The notes under the pieces are model-generated. The model saw only the letters and a program-made list of their open reading frames with translations, was not told the origin of the DNA and made no database searches. Position numbers and translations under genes: made by a program. Shown here one piece after another: positions 35,620 to 45,134 of a stretch of 64,000 bases of DNA. The stretch lies in contig DLGJ01000008.1 in the NCBI GenBank assembly GCA_002482645.1, positions 186,001 through 250,000 on the forward strand. Reading direction: 5' to 3'. How positions within the stretch are numbered: the stretch's first letter is position 1; each line of letters begins with the position of its first letter. This DNA comes from Hyphomicrobiaceae bacterium UBA7697. GTDB lineage: Bacteria > Pseudomonadota > Alphaproteobacteria > Rhizobiales > Methyloligellaceae.

Positions 35620-35952
35620 CTACGCGGCCTTCTTGGCGATGGCCGCCTCGACCGGCTTGTAGGCATCCTTGGCCAGACCGACATACATCTCGCCGATCTT
35701 GGACATCTCAGCCACGTAGCCGTCATACGCCTTCTTGGCGAACTGCGACTGGATCTCGATGGCCTGCTCGAAGGACTTCGCACCCGCAAGCTGCTCGAAC
35801 GCCTTGGTGGAATCCTCGAACGCCTTCTTGGAATAGTCGGTGAACTCAGCGGCGATGGCCTGGATGCCCTTGTTCATCTCACCGAACGAGCGGACATAGG
35901 CATCGAAACCGTCTTTGCCGACTTTCTGAAACTCTTCAAAACCTTTGATCAT
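35620..35952 (-). CDS. Phasin family protein
   Basis: The 110-residue helical protein (MIKGFEEFQKVGKDGFDAYV...) has the phasin pattern of amphipathic helices with many Lys, Phe and Ala residues and ends AIAKKAA. Phasins coat polyhydroxyalkanoate granules, and some family members have other roles. The ATG at 35952 is preferred because AGAAGAGGG precedes it and the promoter at 36004-36033 lies just upstream of it; longer frames would start inside the promoter. A strong terminator follows, so the gene is monocistronic. Confidence 0.9.
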   Translation of the reverse strand: MIKGFEEFQKVGKDGFDAYVRSFGEMNKGIQAIAAEFTDYSKKAFEDSTKAFEQLAGAKSFEQAIEIQSQFAKKAYDGYVAEMSKIGEMYVGLAKDAYKPVEAAIAKKAA

Positions 35953-36003
35953 TGGGGCCCTCTTCTGGAGTTGGATAGGGACGGATTGCTGCGAACGCAA
36001 AAT

Positions 36004-36033
36004 TCTATATATGCGATGCACAAAAATGGTCAA
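36004..36033 (-). promoter_or_regulatory. Candidate promoter of the phasin gene
   Basis: Minus strand TTGACC (36033-36028) and TATAGA (36009-36004) with an 18-bp spacer; TATATA at 16 bp is an alternative -10. The start codon follows about 50 bases downstream. Confidence 0.6.
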
Positions 36034-36227
36034 CCAAAAATTTTGCACTGCACAACTTCCAACCAGCCCCGGCCCGGCGTCTCCCCTTAACGCTTTGGCA
36101 ATCGTCAAATTCTAGCTTTTTAGCCAGTTGGCGTTGCAACGCGGAAATTTTGATCCGCGACCGCCCAAGAGGGATGCGCCTCAAGGCGCGTAGGGCGGCG
36201 CGACAAACGGGGAAAGGCGTAAGCCAG

Positions 36228-37610
36228 GTGTTTGTACAGCTACAATCTCGAGGCCGCAGGCGCAGGTCTTGGGTTCTGCCGCAAAATGCGGCACGCGTCG
36301 GATTGGCGGTTCTCATCGGGCTCAGCACATCGCTGGCCAATACCGGCGAGGCGCTTGCCGACAAGCGGGTGAAAGCAGCCATCGTCGTCGATGCGAACAA
36401 CAACAACGTTCTGTATTCGCAATCGGCCGACACCCTGCGCTCCCCGGCCTCGCTCACCAAGATCATGACGCTCTACGTGCTGTTCGCCTATATGCGGGCC
36501 GGCCGGTTCTCGGCCGATACGCCCCTGAAGGTCTCGAAGCACGCCGCAGGCCAAGCGCCCACCAAGCTCTATCTCAAGCCCGGCCAGACGATTTCGGTCA
36601 AGGACTGCATCCATGCGCTGGTGACGAAGTCCGCCAACGACGCCGCCGCCGTGGTCGCGGAGAATATCGGCGGCACGGAAGAGAACTTCGCCCGCATCAT
36701 GACCCAGACGGCGCGGAATCTGGGCATGAAGAACACGACCTACCGCAACGCCTCCGGACTTCCGAACAACGAGCAGATGACCACGGCCCGGGACCAGGCG
36801 ATCCTCGCCATGCATATCATGCGCGATTACCCGGAATATTACGGGGTCTTCGAGACCAAGTACTTCGAGTACAAGGGCCGGAAGTACCGCAACCACAACC
36901 GGCTGCTGTTCAGCTACAAAGGCACCAACGGCATCAAGACCGGCTATACGCGCGCGAGCGGCTTCAATCTCACCGCTTCCGTCGAACGCGGCAACAAGCA
37001 TCTGGTCGGCGTTGTCCTCGGCGGGGCCAGCAGTGCGTCACGCAACGCGGCCATGGAATCTCTGTTCGACCGGCACTGGTCGAAGGCCACGACGGGTAAG
37101 CCGAAGTCGACCGGTCTCATCGCCTCGCTGCTGGGCGGGCCGACGCCGCCGCGCCCCTCGCGTAAACCGGCCGTTGCCGTTGCCGTTGCCAGCGCCGTGC
37201 AGGCTCCGGCCGCGCCGCAAGCTCCGGCCCCGGCACCGGCGCCGCTCCCGGCCGTCGCGAAACCGGCCGTCGCGAAACCGGCAATGGCGCAGCCGCGTCC
37301 CATCGTCCAGGCGAGCCTGACCTCACCGAACCGGCTTTCCGCGCCGGAGCCCGCGCGGCCCATGGACGATTACCATGTCCAGGTGGGGTCCTACACGTCG
37401 CCCGCCGACGCGCAAAACCGCCTGGGCATGGTCCGCCAGCGCGCACCTGAATTGCTCGACGGGCACCTGCCCTTCACCGCGACTTTTATGAAGGACAACA
37501 GGGAGTGGTATCGCGCCCGCTTCGCCGGCTTCTCCAAGTCGGATGCGCGCAGCACCTGCGAGGCGCTGAAACGGATGAGCCTCGACTGCATCGCGCTCGC
37601 GGCGGAATAG
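36228..37610 (+). CDS. D-alanyl-D-alanine carboxypeptidase with SPOR domain
   Basis: This penicillin-binding serine peptidase has the active-site SLTK (SPASLTKIM), the SAN triad and the KTG motif (GIKTGYTR). A long Ala/Pro linker of about 70 residues follows, then a C-terminal SPOR domain that binds denuded septal peptidoglycan (DDYHVQVGSYTSPADAQNRL). It trims D-Ala from peptidoglycan stem peptides in the periplasm. The GTG at 36228 is preferred: GGGGAAAGG lies about 10 bases upstream, and it gives a normal signal peptide ending at GEALA-D. Longer starts (ATG 36174, TTG 36150) are possible. Confidence 0.92.
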   Translation: MFVQLQSRGRRRRSWVLPQNAARVGLAVLIGLSTSLANTGEALADKRVKAAIVVDANNNNVLYSQSADTLRSPASLTKIMTLYVLFAYMRAGRFSADTPLKVSKHAAGQAPTKLYLKPGQTISVKDCIHALVTKSANDAAAVVAENIGGTEENFARIMTQTARNLGMKNTTYRNASGLPNNEQMTTARDQAILAMHIMRDYPEYYGVFETKYFEYKGRKYRNHNRLLFSYKGTNGIKTGYTRASGFNLTASVERGNKHLVGVVLGGASSASRNAAMESLFDRHWSKATTGKPKSTGLIASLLGGPTPPRPSRKPAVAVAVASAVQAPAAPQAPAPAPAPLPAVAKPAVAKPAMAQPRPIVQASLTSPNRLSAPEPARPMDDYHVQVGSYTSPADAQNRLGMVRQRAPELLDGHLPFTATFMKDNREWYRARFAGFSKSDARSTCEALKRMSLDCIALAAE

Positions 37611-37628
37611 CGGCGGCGCGGCGCGGCG

Positions 37629-38333
37629 TTAGGCGCCGAGCAGAACGTCCTTGGCTTCGTTGATACGCGCGGCCAGGTAGTTCGACCCGCCATGGTCCGG
37701 ATGCAGTTTCATCATCAGGCGCCGATGGGCCTGCCGGATCTCCTCGTCCGACGCATCGGCGCCGACCTCCAAGACGGCACGCGCCTCTTCCACGCTCATG
37801 CGCTCTTTCGAGAAGCCTCCCCGCCCGGCACGCTCCTTGGTTCGTCCGGATTTCTCCTGCCAGTTCGGAACGCGCCAGTTCAGATAGGCTTCCATGAGCG
37901 CCGCCTCTTTGAGGCCATCCGCCTCGAAGCGGGCATAAAGCTCGATCGCTTCCTGATCGCTCAACGACGAGAGCGTGCGGCCGGCGAACGTCCCTTCGAG
38001 GCACTTACCGTCCATGTAGCCCGTATCGTGGTCGAGCTCCATCTCAAGCCGCTCGGTCTGAACGTGCGAGGTCTGTCCTTTGGACTTCTGTCCGGACCCG
38101 GTGAAGCCCCCGGCACCGCCGCCGCCGGCGACGAGGGTCAAGGCGAAGGCTGCGATCGGGATCGCGAGCGGCAAGGCGCCGCGCAGGGCCAGGAACCCGG
38201 CGACGCCGAACAGCGCGACGCCGCCGACCTTTCGCATCGTGGTCGCAAGCTGTTGCGGGTTCGCCCGCACCAGCGCGCGCCCGGCGAGCAGCAGGAGAAA
38301 GAGGACGAGGCAGCCAGCGAGAAAGTAGACCAT
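37629..38333 (-). CDS. Membrane-anchored J-domain protein
   Basis: The 234-residue protein has an N-terminal transmembrane helix (VYFLAGCLVLFLLLLAG) and a second hydrophobic part around residues 38-70. A soluble region follows, and a J domain occupies the last 55 residues with the HPD motif in MMKLHPDHGGS. The C-terminal J domain and the HPDHGGS loop resemble Tim14/Pam18-type J-proteins, which recruit Hsp70 at a membrane. It starts 8 bases after the stop of the VWA gene, so the two are likely cotranscribed. Confidence 0.87.
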   Translation of the reverse strand: MVYFLAGCLVLFLLLLAGRALVRANPQQLATTMRKVGGVALFGVAGFLALRGALPLAIPIAAFALTLVAGGGGAGGFTGSGQKSKGQTSHVQTERLEMELDHDTGYMDGKCLEGTFAGRTLSSLSDQEAIELYARFEADGLKEAALMEAYLNWRVPNWQEKSGRTKERAGRGGFSKERMSVEEARAVLEVGADASDEEIRQAHRRLMMKLHPDHGGSNYLAARINEAKDVLLGA

Positions 38334-38341
38334 CGGGCCGC

Positions 38342-39058
38342 CTAACGAAGCTGTTCGAGCAGAAGCGTGGCGGCTCCGCCCTTCGCGTTCTCCAGCGCCT
38401 TGCGTCCGCCCGTGGCATAGACCGCCACCGCCCTCAAGAGCTCCCGCAGTTGAGCCGACGAGCCGGCATCGAACCGGCAATAGGCGCCGCGCGACAGCCG
38501 CGCGATCTCTCTGAAAGCGCGCTCGGCGCCCGCATCGTGGCCCTCCTGAAAGATGAAGACCGGCAGACCCACAAGGCCCAGTTCGCCCGCGAGCTGACTC
38601 AGATGGTCGATATTCTCCTCCATGCAGTCGCCCACATAGACGAGTGCGTTGACCGCCTGGCGTTCGTTCTCCTGGCGGGCGTGAGACAGGACTTTGCGGA
38701 TTTGCGTGTGGCCGCCCTCGCAATGGACCTGCCGCATGAGCCGCGCCAGTGAATCGGGATCGCCGACCCAACGGCTCGACCGGCACTCGCCGAATCCCCG
38801 GAAATACATCAACTGCACATCGAGCCCGCCGACCTCCTTGACCGCGCGGAACATCTCGCTCTGGAGCGACAGGGCGAGGTCCCAGGTCGGCTGGCGGCTC
38901 ATGGTCGCGTCCATGGCGAAGATCAGCCGGCCACGCCCCGAAGCCGCGGGCTGCAGCGTCTGGACTTTGTTCAGGAAAGCATCGAGTTCGGCCGACGACG
39001 ACGCGGTGCGCGTAACATCGCCGGTGGACGTCTTGGACGGGGCTCTCGGGTCGCTCAT
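38342..39058 (-). CDS. von Willebrand factor A domain protein
   Basis: The 238-residue cytoplasmic protein is essentially one VWA domain (about residues 40-220). It opens with LIFAMDATMSRQPTWD, whose D-x-T-x-S resembles the metal-binding MIDAS motif; VYVGDCMEE is a later conserved strand. There is no signal peptide or transmembrane helix. VWA proteins of this kind often assist chaperone or AAA+ machinery. Here the tight operon with a membrane J-protein points to protein-quality work at the membrane, which is inference. Confidence 0.85.
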   Translation of the reverse strand: MSDPRAPSKTSTGDVTRTASSSAELDAFLNKVQTLQPAASGRGRLIFAMDATMSRQPTWDLALSLQSEMFRAVKEVGGLDVQLMYFRGFGECRSSRWVGDPDSLARLMRQVHCEGGHTQIRKVLSHARQENERQAVNALVYVGDCMEENIDHLSQLAGELGLVGLPVFIFQEGHDAGAERAFREIARLSRGAYCRFDAGSSAQLRELLRAVAVYATGGRKALENAKGGAATLLLEQLR

Positions 39059-39150
39059 CCACCGGCTCCGCGATGCTGTTCAAATCTCAGGAGAATCGAC
39101 ACCCTTAGTAAATGGTCACTTTTTGAGCTCATCACAATCCCGGATCGGTC

Positions 39151-42100
39151 TCAGCTCTCGTCGCCGCCCGCGGCCAGAAGACTCGCATTTCCGCCCGAGG
39201 CCGTGAGGTTCGTTGTCCGCACGCGCTCCACGGCGAAGGCTTCGAGGTAATGAGGACCGCCCGCCTTCGGGCCTGTCCCGGACAGCCCCTCGCCGCCGAA
39301 GGGCTGGACGCCGACCACGGCGCCGATCTGGTTCCGGTTGACGTAGATGTTGCCGGCTTTGACGTGGCCTGCGACGAAGTCCGCCGTCGCCTTGATCCGG
39401 CTATGGAGGCCGAGCGTCAGCCCGTAGCCGGTCGCGTCGATGGCTTCGCACACCTCGGCGAGCCGGGATCCGTCGAATCGCACGACATGCAGGATCGGCC
39501 CGAACACCTCCCGTTCCAAGACGCCGATGTCCGCGATCTCGAAGATCGCCGGCGCGACGAACGTCCCGTGGGAAAGCTCCGGATTGAGCTTCGGGTCGTA
39601 GAGCGCCTTGGCCTCGGCCCGCATCCTGTCCTTATGCGCTTCGAGCGCGTCTTTCGCTTCGCGGTCGATGACCGGACCGATATCCGTGGCGTAGTCGAGC
39701 GGATCGCCGAGGACGAGTTCCTTGGCCGCACCCACCAGCATCTCGATCACACTATCCGCGATGTCGGATTGGAGGAACAGGACCCGCAGCGCCGAACAAC
39801 GCTGGCCCGCGCTGTCGAAGGCCGAGCGCAGGGCGTCGTCCACCACCTGCTCGGGCAAGGCCGACGAGTCGACGATCATGGCGTTGAGACCGCCCGTCTC
39901 GGCGATCAGCTTCGGGATCGGGCCGGGCCGGGCCGCCAGGGCTTGCGCGATGACCTTCCCGGTATCCGTCCCGCCGGTGAAGACCACGCCGTCCACGCGC
40001 TCGTCCGCCACGAGCGCCGCCCCGACGCGCCCGCCGGGACCGGGAAGCAGATGCAGCACCTCGACGGGAACGCCCGCACGATGCAGAAGACGCACAGCGG
40101 CGGCGGCGATCAGCGGCGTCTGCTCGGCGGGCTTCGCCACGACGGCATTTCCGGCGGCGAGCGCGCCCGCCACTTGTCCGGTGAAGATCGCGAGTGGGAA
40201 GTTCCACGGCGAGATGGCGGCGAACACGCCGCGCCCATGCAGCGACAAGACGTTCCGTTCGCCGGTCGGCCCGGGCAAATGCCGGGGCTCGCCGAACTTG
40301 GCGCGCGCCTCGGAGGCGTAGTAGCGCAGGAAATCGGCGGCCTCGCGCAAATCGCCTTGCGCGTTCGCGAGAGTCTTGCCCGCCTCGCGCACCAGGAGCG
40401 CCATCAGCGGCGCGCGGTCCTGCTCGAACAGAGCCGCCGCGCGGTCGAGGATGTCCGCACGCGCCGCGCCGCCCGCCCTGTCCCAGTCGTCCGAGGCGGA
40501 ATTAGCAGCATCGAGCGCGGCGTCGATGGCTGCTTCGTCCGCCTCCCGGCAGGTTCCGGCGACAGTGCGCCCATCATGCGGTGAAGTGATCTCCATCACC
40601 TTGCCGCGTTCGATCTCGCGGCCCGAGACGATGGGCGCCGCCGTCTCGCCGCGCCCCAAGGCGTTGCCGATCTCTTGAAGCAGAGGCGCACGTGTCGCCC
40701 CGTCCCACAGCGGCAGGCCCAAACTGTTCCGCCGCTCAGGCGCGAACAGCTTCGGCGGAATGGGAATAGCCGGATTGGCCTTCTCCGGAAGGCGCGCGGC
40801 CCGCTCGACGGGGTCGGCGATGATCGCCGGGATCGGCGCCTCGTCGTCGGCCAAGCGATGAACGAAGGACGTATTCGCGCCGTTCTCGAGGAGCCGCCGC
40901 ACCAGATAGGCCAGGAGCTCCCGGTGACCGCCGACCGGCGCATAGATGCGGACCGGTTTCCTCAGCGCCGCCGTCACTTCGGCGTAGACGGCTTGGCCCA
41001 TGCCGTGGAGGCGCTGGAACTCGTAAGGCGCTTCTCCCGCCTGTTCGGCTACGGCGGCAATCGTATGGGCATTGTGGGTGGCGAATTGCGGGTAGAAGCA
41101 ATCGGGCCGGGCGAGCAGCGCCCGCACCGCGGCGAGATACGCCACGTCGGTGTTCACCTTGCGCGTGAACACCGGGTATCCGGAAAGACCCGCCTCCTGC
41201 GCCCATTTGATCTCGCTGTCCCAATAGGCCCCCTTCACGAGCCGGACCGGGATGCGACGTCCGGTGGTTTCGGCGACGCGCGCAAGCCAGGCGATCAGAG
41301 GCAATGCGCGCTTCGAATAGGCCTGGACCGCGACCCCGAGCCCGTTCCAGCCCGATAGTGCGGGATCTTTGAAGAGCGGTTCCAGAAGCGACAGGGACAG
41401 ATCGAGGCGCTCCGCCTCCTCCGCATCGACCGTCAGCGGCAGCCACGCCTCGCGCATCGTCACGGCGAGTTCGCGGAGACGCGGTAGGAGCTCATCCCTG
41501 AGCTGCAATTCCCGAGAAGCGGCATAGCGCGGATGCAGCGCCGACAGCTTCACCGAGAGCCCGGAGCGCGCATGCAAGGTCTCCCAGGTTCGCAAATCCG
41601 GTTCGCCGGCGCGCGCCGCGATGACCGACGCCGCATGGATGTAGCGTTCGGCATAGCGGGCGGCGTCTTTGGCCGTCCGCGCGCCCTCGCCCAGCATGTC
41701 GAACGAGAACCGGTACCCCGCGCGGAGATCCGCCGCCGCGTTGTCCATGGCGCTTTCGATAGTCTCGCCGAGTACGAACTGCTTGCCGAGAATGCGCATG
41801 GCGTGGCGCACCGCCTGGCGGATGACCGGCTCGCCGCTGCGCGCCACGAGCCTCTGGAACCGCGCGCCCACATCGCCGCTTCTGTCCGCGCCCCAGTCCA
41901 GCAAATGGCCCGTCAGCATCAGCCCCCAGGTCGAGGCATTCACCAGCACCGACTCCGAGTGACCGAGATGCCGCGTCCAATCTCCGGACCCGATCGTGCC
42001 CGCGATGAGCTTGTCGGCCGTCGCGGCGTCGGGAATGCGCAAGAGCGCCTCCGCGAGGCACAGAAGCAGCACGCCTTCTTCGCTGGAGAGCCCGTACTCG

Positions 42101-42324
42101 GCCAGAAACGAATCGATGCCGCCTTGAGAGCGCCGTCCGGCGCGGGCCGCCTCGACGAGCCGCGTGGCAAGGCCGGAGATCCTGCGGCGCGCTTCGCCAT
42201 CCAGCCGCGCCGCGTCGATGAGCTCGGCAACCAGGGCGTCCTCATCGGCAAGCAAGGCCGCGTTCAGCCCTGCCCGGTCCGGAAGCGGGGCGCGGGAACC
42301 CGATTCGGCGGTTGGCGCGTCCAT
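39151..42324 (-). CDS. putA: Bifunctional proline dehydrogenase / P5C dehydrogenase
   Basis: The 1057-residue enzyme oxidises proline to glutamate. The FAD-dependent proline dehydrogenase barrel is in the N-terminal half (RLVKGAYWDSEIKWAQ, YPQFATHNAHT). The aldehyde dehydrogenase domain is in the C-terminal half with catalytic Glu in ETGGLNAMIV and Cys in DSAGQRCSALRV. No ribbon-helix-helix DNA-binding domain precedes the catalytic parts, and no extra C-terminal domain follows, so this is the short, non-regulatory PutA type. It is divergent from panC and has no neighbours in proline metabolism. Confidence 0.97.
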   Translation of the reverse strand: MDAPTAESGSRAPLPDRAGLNAALLADEDALVAELIDAARLDGEARRRISGLATRLVEAARAGRRSQGGIDSFLAEYGLSSEEGVLLLCLAEALLRIPDAATADKLIAGTIGSGDWTRHLGHSESVLVNASTWGLMLTGHLLDWGADRSGDVGARFQRLVARSGEPVIRQAVRHAMRILGKQFVLGETIESAMDNAAADLRAGYRFSFDMLGEGARTAKDAARYAERYIHAASVIAARAGEPDLRTWETLHARSGLSVKLSALHPRYAASRELQLRDELLPRLRELAVTMREAWLPLTVDAEEAERLDLSLSLLEPLFKDPALSGWNGLGVAVQAYSKRALPLIAWLARVAETTGRRIPVRLVKGAYWDSEIKWAQEAGLSGYPVFTRKVNTDVAYLAAVRALLARPDCFYPQFATHNAHTIAAVAEQAGEAPYEFQRLHGMGQAVYAEVTAALRKPVRIYAPVGGHRELLAYLVRRLLENGANTSFVHRLADDEAPIPAIIADPVERAARLPEKANPAIPIPPKLFAPERRNSLGLPLWDGATRAPLLQEIGNALGRGETAAPIVSGREIERGKVMEITSPHDGRTVAGTCREADEAAIDAALDAANSASDDWDRAGGAARADILDRAAALFEQDRAPLMALLVREAGKTLANAQGDLREAADFLRYYASEARAKFGEPRHLPGPTGERNVLSLHGRGVFAAISPWNFPLAIFTGQVAGALAAGNAVVAKPAEQTPLIAAAAVRLLHRAGVPVEVLHLLPGPGGRVGAALVADERVDGVVFTGGTDTGKVIAQALAARPGPIPKLIAETGGLNAMIVDSSALPEQVVDDALRSAFDSAGQRCSALRVLFLQSDIADSVIEMLVGAAKELVLGDPLDYATDIGPVIDREAKDALEAHKDRMRAEAKALYDPKLNPELSHGTFVAPAIFEIADIGVLEREVFGPILHVVRFDGSRLAEVCEAIDATGYGLTLGLHSRIKATADFVAGHVKAGNIYVNRNQIGAVVGVQPFGGEGLSGTGPKAGGPHYLEAFAVERVRTTNLTASGGNASLLAAGGDES

Positions 42325-42408
42325 GACACCAATTTAAGTGTTTCGGCGTGTTCGGGCGAGGCGTTATGGTCGCGCCCTTTTCGAGGCCCCCATTTCAGGA
42401 AGGACCCG

Positions 42409-43266
42409 ATGACCGGCACCATCGAGATCGTACGAACGGTCGCCGACTTGCGCGCGCGCGTCTCCGGCTGGCACGCCGAGGGCGAAACGGTGGCCATGGT
42501 CCCCACCATGGGTGCGATCCACGAAGGGCACATGGCGCTGGTCCGGCAGGCCCGCACGTTGGCCGGTCGCGTGGTCGCGTCCATCTTCGTCAATCCGCTT
42601 CAGTTCGGTAAGAACGAGGACTTCGATGCCTATCCGCGTGGCGAGGCCCGCGATGCGGCCCTTGTCGCCGAAGCCGGTGCGGTCCTGCTGTTCGCGCCCA
42701 ACGCGGCCGAGATGTATCCGGACGGCTTCGCCACGACGGTTCATGTGGGCGGGCTGACGGACGGTCTGTGCGGCGCGAGCCGCCCAACCCATTTCGACGG
42801 CGTCGCCACCGTCGTCGCCAAGCTGCTCCTCCAATGCGGGCCCGACGTCGCCATCTTCGGCGAGAAGGATTACCAGCAGCTCCTCGTCATCGAACGCCTG
42901 GTGCGGGATCTGGACATCCCGGTGGAGATTGTCGGCGGCGCCATCGTCCGCGAGAACGACGGTCTCGCCCTCTCCTCCCGCAACGCCTATCTCAGCGCGG
43001 AGGAACGCGAGGCGGCCCCCCTTCTTCACGCAGCCATTCGCCGGGCCGCGGCGGAAATGGCGGCGGGCCAGACCGCCGAGAAGGCGCTCCAAAGCGCACG
43101 CGCGGCGATTGAGGCGGGGGGATTCCGCATCGACTATCTCGAAGCCCGCGATCCCAAAACGCTGGAACCGCTCTCCGGCACCGTGGGAGCAGCGCGCATC
43201 CTCGTCGCGGCCTTTCTCGGCAAGACACGCTTGATCGACAACGTGCCGGTTCCGCCACAAGCCTAG
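42409..43266 (+). CDS. panC: Pantothenate synthetase
   Basis: The 285-residue enzyme joins pantoate and beta-alanine with ATP in coenzyme A synthesis. The ATP-binding HxGH-type motif is in VPTMGAIHEGHMAL, and the later VFGEKDYQQL-like segment (FGEKDYQQL) and SSRNAYLSAEER are typical. GGAAGGACCCG precedes the ATG; a far longer open frame on this strand runs antisense to putA and is not used. panB is not in the window. Confidence 0.96.
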   Translation: MTGTIEIVRTVADLRARVSGWHAEGETVAMVPTMGAIHEGHMALVRQARTLAGRVVASIFVNPLQFGKNEDFDAYPRGEARDAALVAEAGAVLLFAPNAAEMYPDGFATTVHVGGLTDGLCGASRPTHFDGVATVVAKLLLQCGPDVAIFGEKDYQQLLVIERLVRDLDIPVEIVGGAIVRENDGLALSSRNAYLSAEEREAAPLLHAAIRRAAAEMAAGQTAEKALQSARAAIEAGGFRIDYLEARDPKTLEPLSGTVGAARILVAAFLGKTRLIDNVPVPPQA

Positions 43267-43284
43267 CGAGCCAGGCGCGGGCCC

Positions 43285-43725
43285 TCAGTCGATCAGACGG
43301 AGCGTGCGCAGTTCCTCGCGCATACCGGGCGGCATGTCGCTGTCGCCCTCGTCCCCCGCGCGCATGTCGGGCGGCGCCTCGTCCGCTTCCAGATAGCGCC
43401 AGCCCTGGAACGGACGGCGCGGATTGAGACGTGTCGGAACGATTTCGGGATCGAGCACGACGCCGCAGCAGGGCCGCCCGTCCTCGCGCGTGGTTTCCTT
43501 GAGATCGAGTATCCTCTGCCGCGCCGAGATGAAGCCCTTGATGACCCAATAGAGCGATCCGCCGTCCAGCACGTCGTCACGGCGGCGCGGCATCTGCTTG
43601 GTCTTGTGACAGAGCTCGGCCGTCTGCCCGGCCCGTGCCAGCGACGCGAGTCGCTTGGCTTGCCAGTCTTTCAACTCTTGCAGCCTGTCGACACCGACGC
43701 AGAGCTTGACGAGATGAACTGTCAT
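43285..43725 (-). CDS. DUF1489 family protein
   Basis: The 146-residue protein starts at MTVHLVKLCVGVD, the family's usual N terminus; a start seven codons earlier is possible. It contains KQMPRRRDDVLDGGSLYWVI and the VVLDPEIVPTRLNPRRPFQG stretch. DUF1489 is found almost only in alphaproteobacteria and has no assigned function. It lies 17 bases downstream of the universal stress protein gene on the same strand. Confidence 0.9.
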   Translation of the reverse strand: MTVHLVKLCVGVDRLQELKDWQAKRLASLARAGQTAELCHKTKQMPRRRDDVLDGGSLYWVIKGFISARQRILDLKETTREDGRPCCGVVLDPEIVPTRLNPRRPFQGWRYLEADEAPPDMRAGDEGDSDMPPGMREELRTLRLID

Positions 43726-43742
43726 GGAGCCTCGGCGTGCCG

Positions 43743-44582
43743 TCAATGCGCCATGAAGAGAGGAATGGCCGCTTCCTCGAGCATCGTCAGGGTGACGCCA
43801 CCGAGTATGAGCTCCCGCCAGCGCGAATGATGAAATGCCCCCATCACCACCATGTCCGCCTGGAGTTCCTTTGCACGGGCCATCAACAGCCGCCCGATAT
43901 CGGCACTCTCGCCCAACGGCACGCGGAGCGCCTCGGCAGCGACCCCATGACGCGCCAAATGCGCGATCATACCGTCCGCCGGCGCACTGGCATCGTCGAG
44001 CGAGTCGTCGTGGACCCCGGCGAGGAGCACGACCCTCTTTGCGGTGACGAGGAACGGACGGGCGTCGCTGAAGGCCCGCGCGGCCTCGGCACTACCGTCC
44101 CAGGCCACGACGACTGTCCCGCCCTCCGGCGGCTCGGGCGGCACGGCCGGCACGATCAGCACGGGACGCCCCGACGCGAACAGGCAGCGCTCGACCAATG
44201 CGTATTGCCCGACCAGCGGATCGCCGTCGCGCGGCTGGCCGAGAACCGCAAGATCGGTCAGGCGCGCCGCGGCCGCGAAGTCATGGGGGAACTCATCGCT
44301 CGTGCCCTGCATGAGCTGGTCCTCGAACGAGACATGGGCCTCCCGGGCACATTTGCGGAACCGTGCCAACGCCTCTTCGCCTTGCGCCTTCACACCCTCG
44401 AGCACGCCGCTCATGTCGGCGAACGCGACGTCAGCGCCATAAAGCGGCAGCAGAGTCTGCGGCGCGAAGGCGATCGCCACGAGATGCGCACCATGGGCTT
44501 TCGCAAGCGATATGGCGAAGACGTCGCGTAGCTTGGACGCCTCCGTCCCGTCCACATAGACGATAATATCCTTGAAACTCAT
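43743..44582 (-). CDS. Tandem universal stress protein
   Basis: The 279-residue protein holds two UspA-like domains, about residues 1-145 and 150-279. The second keeps an ATP-binding-loop-like pattern near its end (VVMGAFHHSRWRELILGGVT). The first lacks it. Such proteins help survival under stress in the cytoplasm. The gene is divergent from the bufferin operon, with 218 bases between the starts. Confidence 0.93.
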   Translation of the reverse strand: MSFKDIIVYVDGTEASKLRDVFAISLAKAHGAHLVAIAFAPQTLLPLYGADVAFADMSGVLEGVKAQGEEALARFRKCAREAHVSFEDQLMQGTSDEFPHDFAAAARLTDLAVLGQPRDGDPLVGQYALVERCLFASGRPVLIVPAVPPEPPEGGTVVVAWDGSAEAARAFSDARPFLVTAKRVVLLAGVHDDSLDDASAPADGMIAHLARHGVAAEALRVPLGESADIGRLLMARAKELQADMVVMGAFHHSRWRELILGGVTLTMLEEAAIPLFMAH

Positions 44583-44800
44583 GCAAACCTCCCGCTTGCC
44601 GTGGCATCATAACGTCTCCGAGAGCCCATCGAAAACGCCGCGGACATCTTCGGCGTGACTGTTCCACAAATCACGTCAACGTGAGGCAAGTCACGGTGCT
44701 TTGAAGAGGTGTGACGCATCGTTGGCGTAAATCGGGACTACCGTCCCATCATGGCGTTCGGCGCCAGAACGTGGGAACATCCATAAAGAGGAGAGTACCG

Positions 44801-45058
44801 ATGAAGATGACTCAGAAGTCCGGCACAAAAATCGCGCTCACGGCGGCCGCGCTGCTCGTATCCGGCACACTGGCCACCACCACGCTCGCGGCCGGCGGCG
44901 AAACCGGCAAATGCTTTGGCGCGAATGCCTGCAAGGGGCAAAGCGCCTGTAAGACGGCCAAGAACGACTGCAAGGGCCACAACGCTTGCAAGGGTCAAGG
45001 CTACGTCGTCACGACCGACACGGAGTGCGCGGAAAAAGGCGGCGACTTCAAGAGCTAG
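44801..45058 (+). CDS. bufA2: BufA2-type bufferin, periplasmic metallophore precursor
   Basis: The 85-residue precursor has a signal peptide (about residues 1-31, ending TTLAAG) and a short mature part with six Cys (38, 44, 50, 57, 63 and 76). They sit in repeated ACKGQ/DCKGH/ACKGQ units, the BufA2 pattern. Bufferins are ribosomal peptides whose Cys are converted to thiooxazoles so that they bind copper in the periplasm; this is family knowledge. AAAGAGGAGAG precedes the ATG. bufB and bufC follow, giving a complete bufA-bufB-bufC set. Confidence 0.9.
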   Translation: MKMTQKSGTKIALTAAALLVSGTLATTTLAAGGETGKCFGANACKGQSACKTAKNDCKGHNACKGQGYVVTTDTECAEKGGDFKS

Positions 45059-45134
45059 GCCTCGGTTCGGAGAAGCCGGCCGTGAAACCTGCCGGCTTCC
45101 CGTCCCGCGCGCCTTGGCTGGCGCCTCTGGATTG

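Noticed and set aside
41533..42408. Upstream extension of the panC frame
   Set aside because: Antisense to putA. The panC family start and a good ribosome-binding site are at 42409.
44671..44684. TCACG-TCAA-CGTGA palindrome between the stress-protein and bufferin genes
   Set aside because: Short arms and no match to a known copper or stress-regulator box; too weak to list as an operator.
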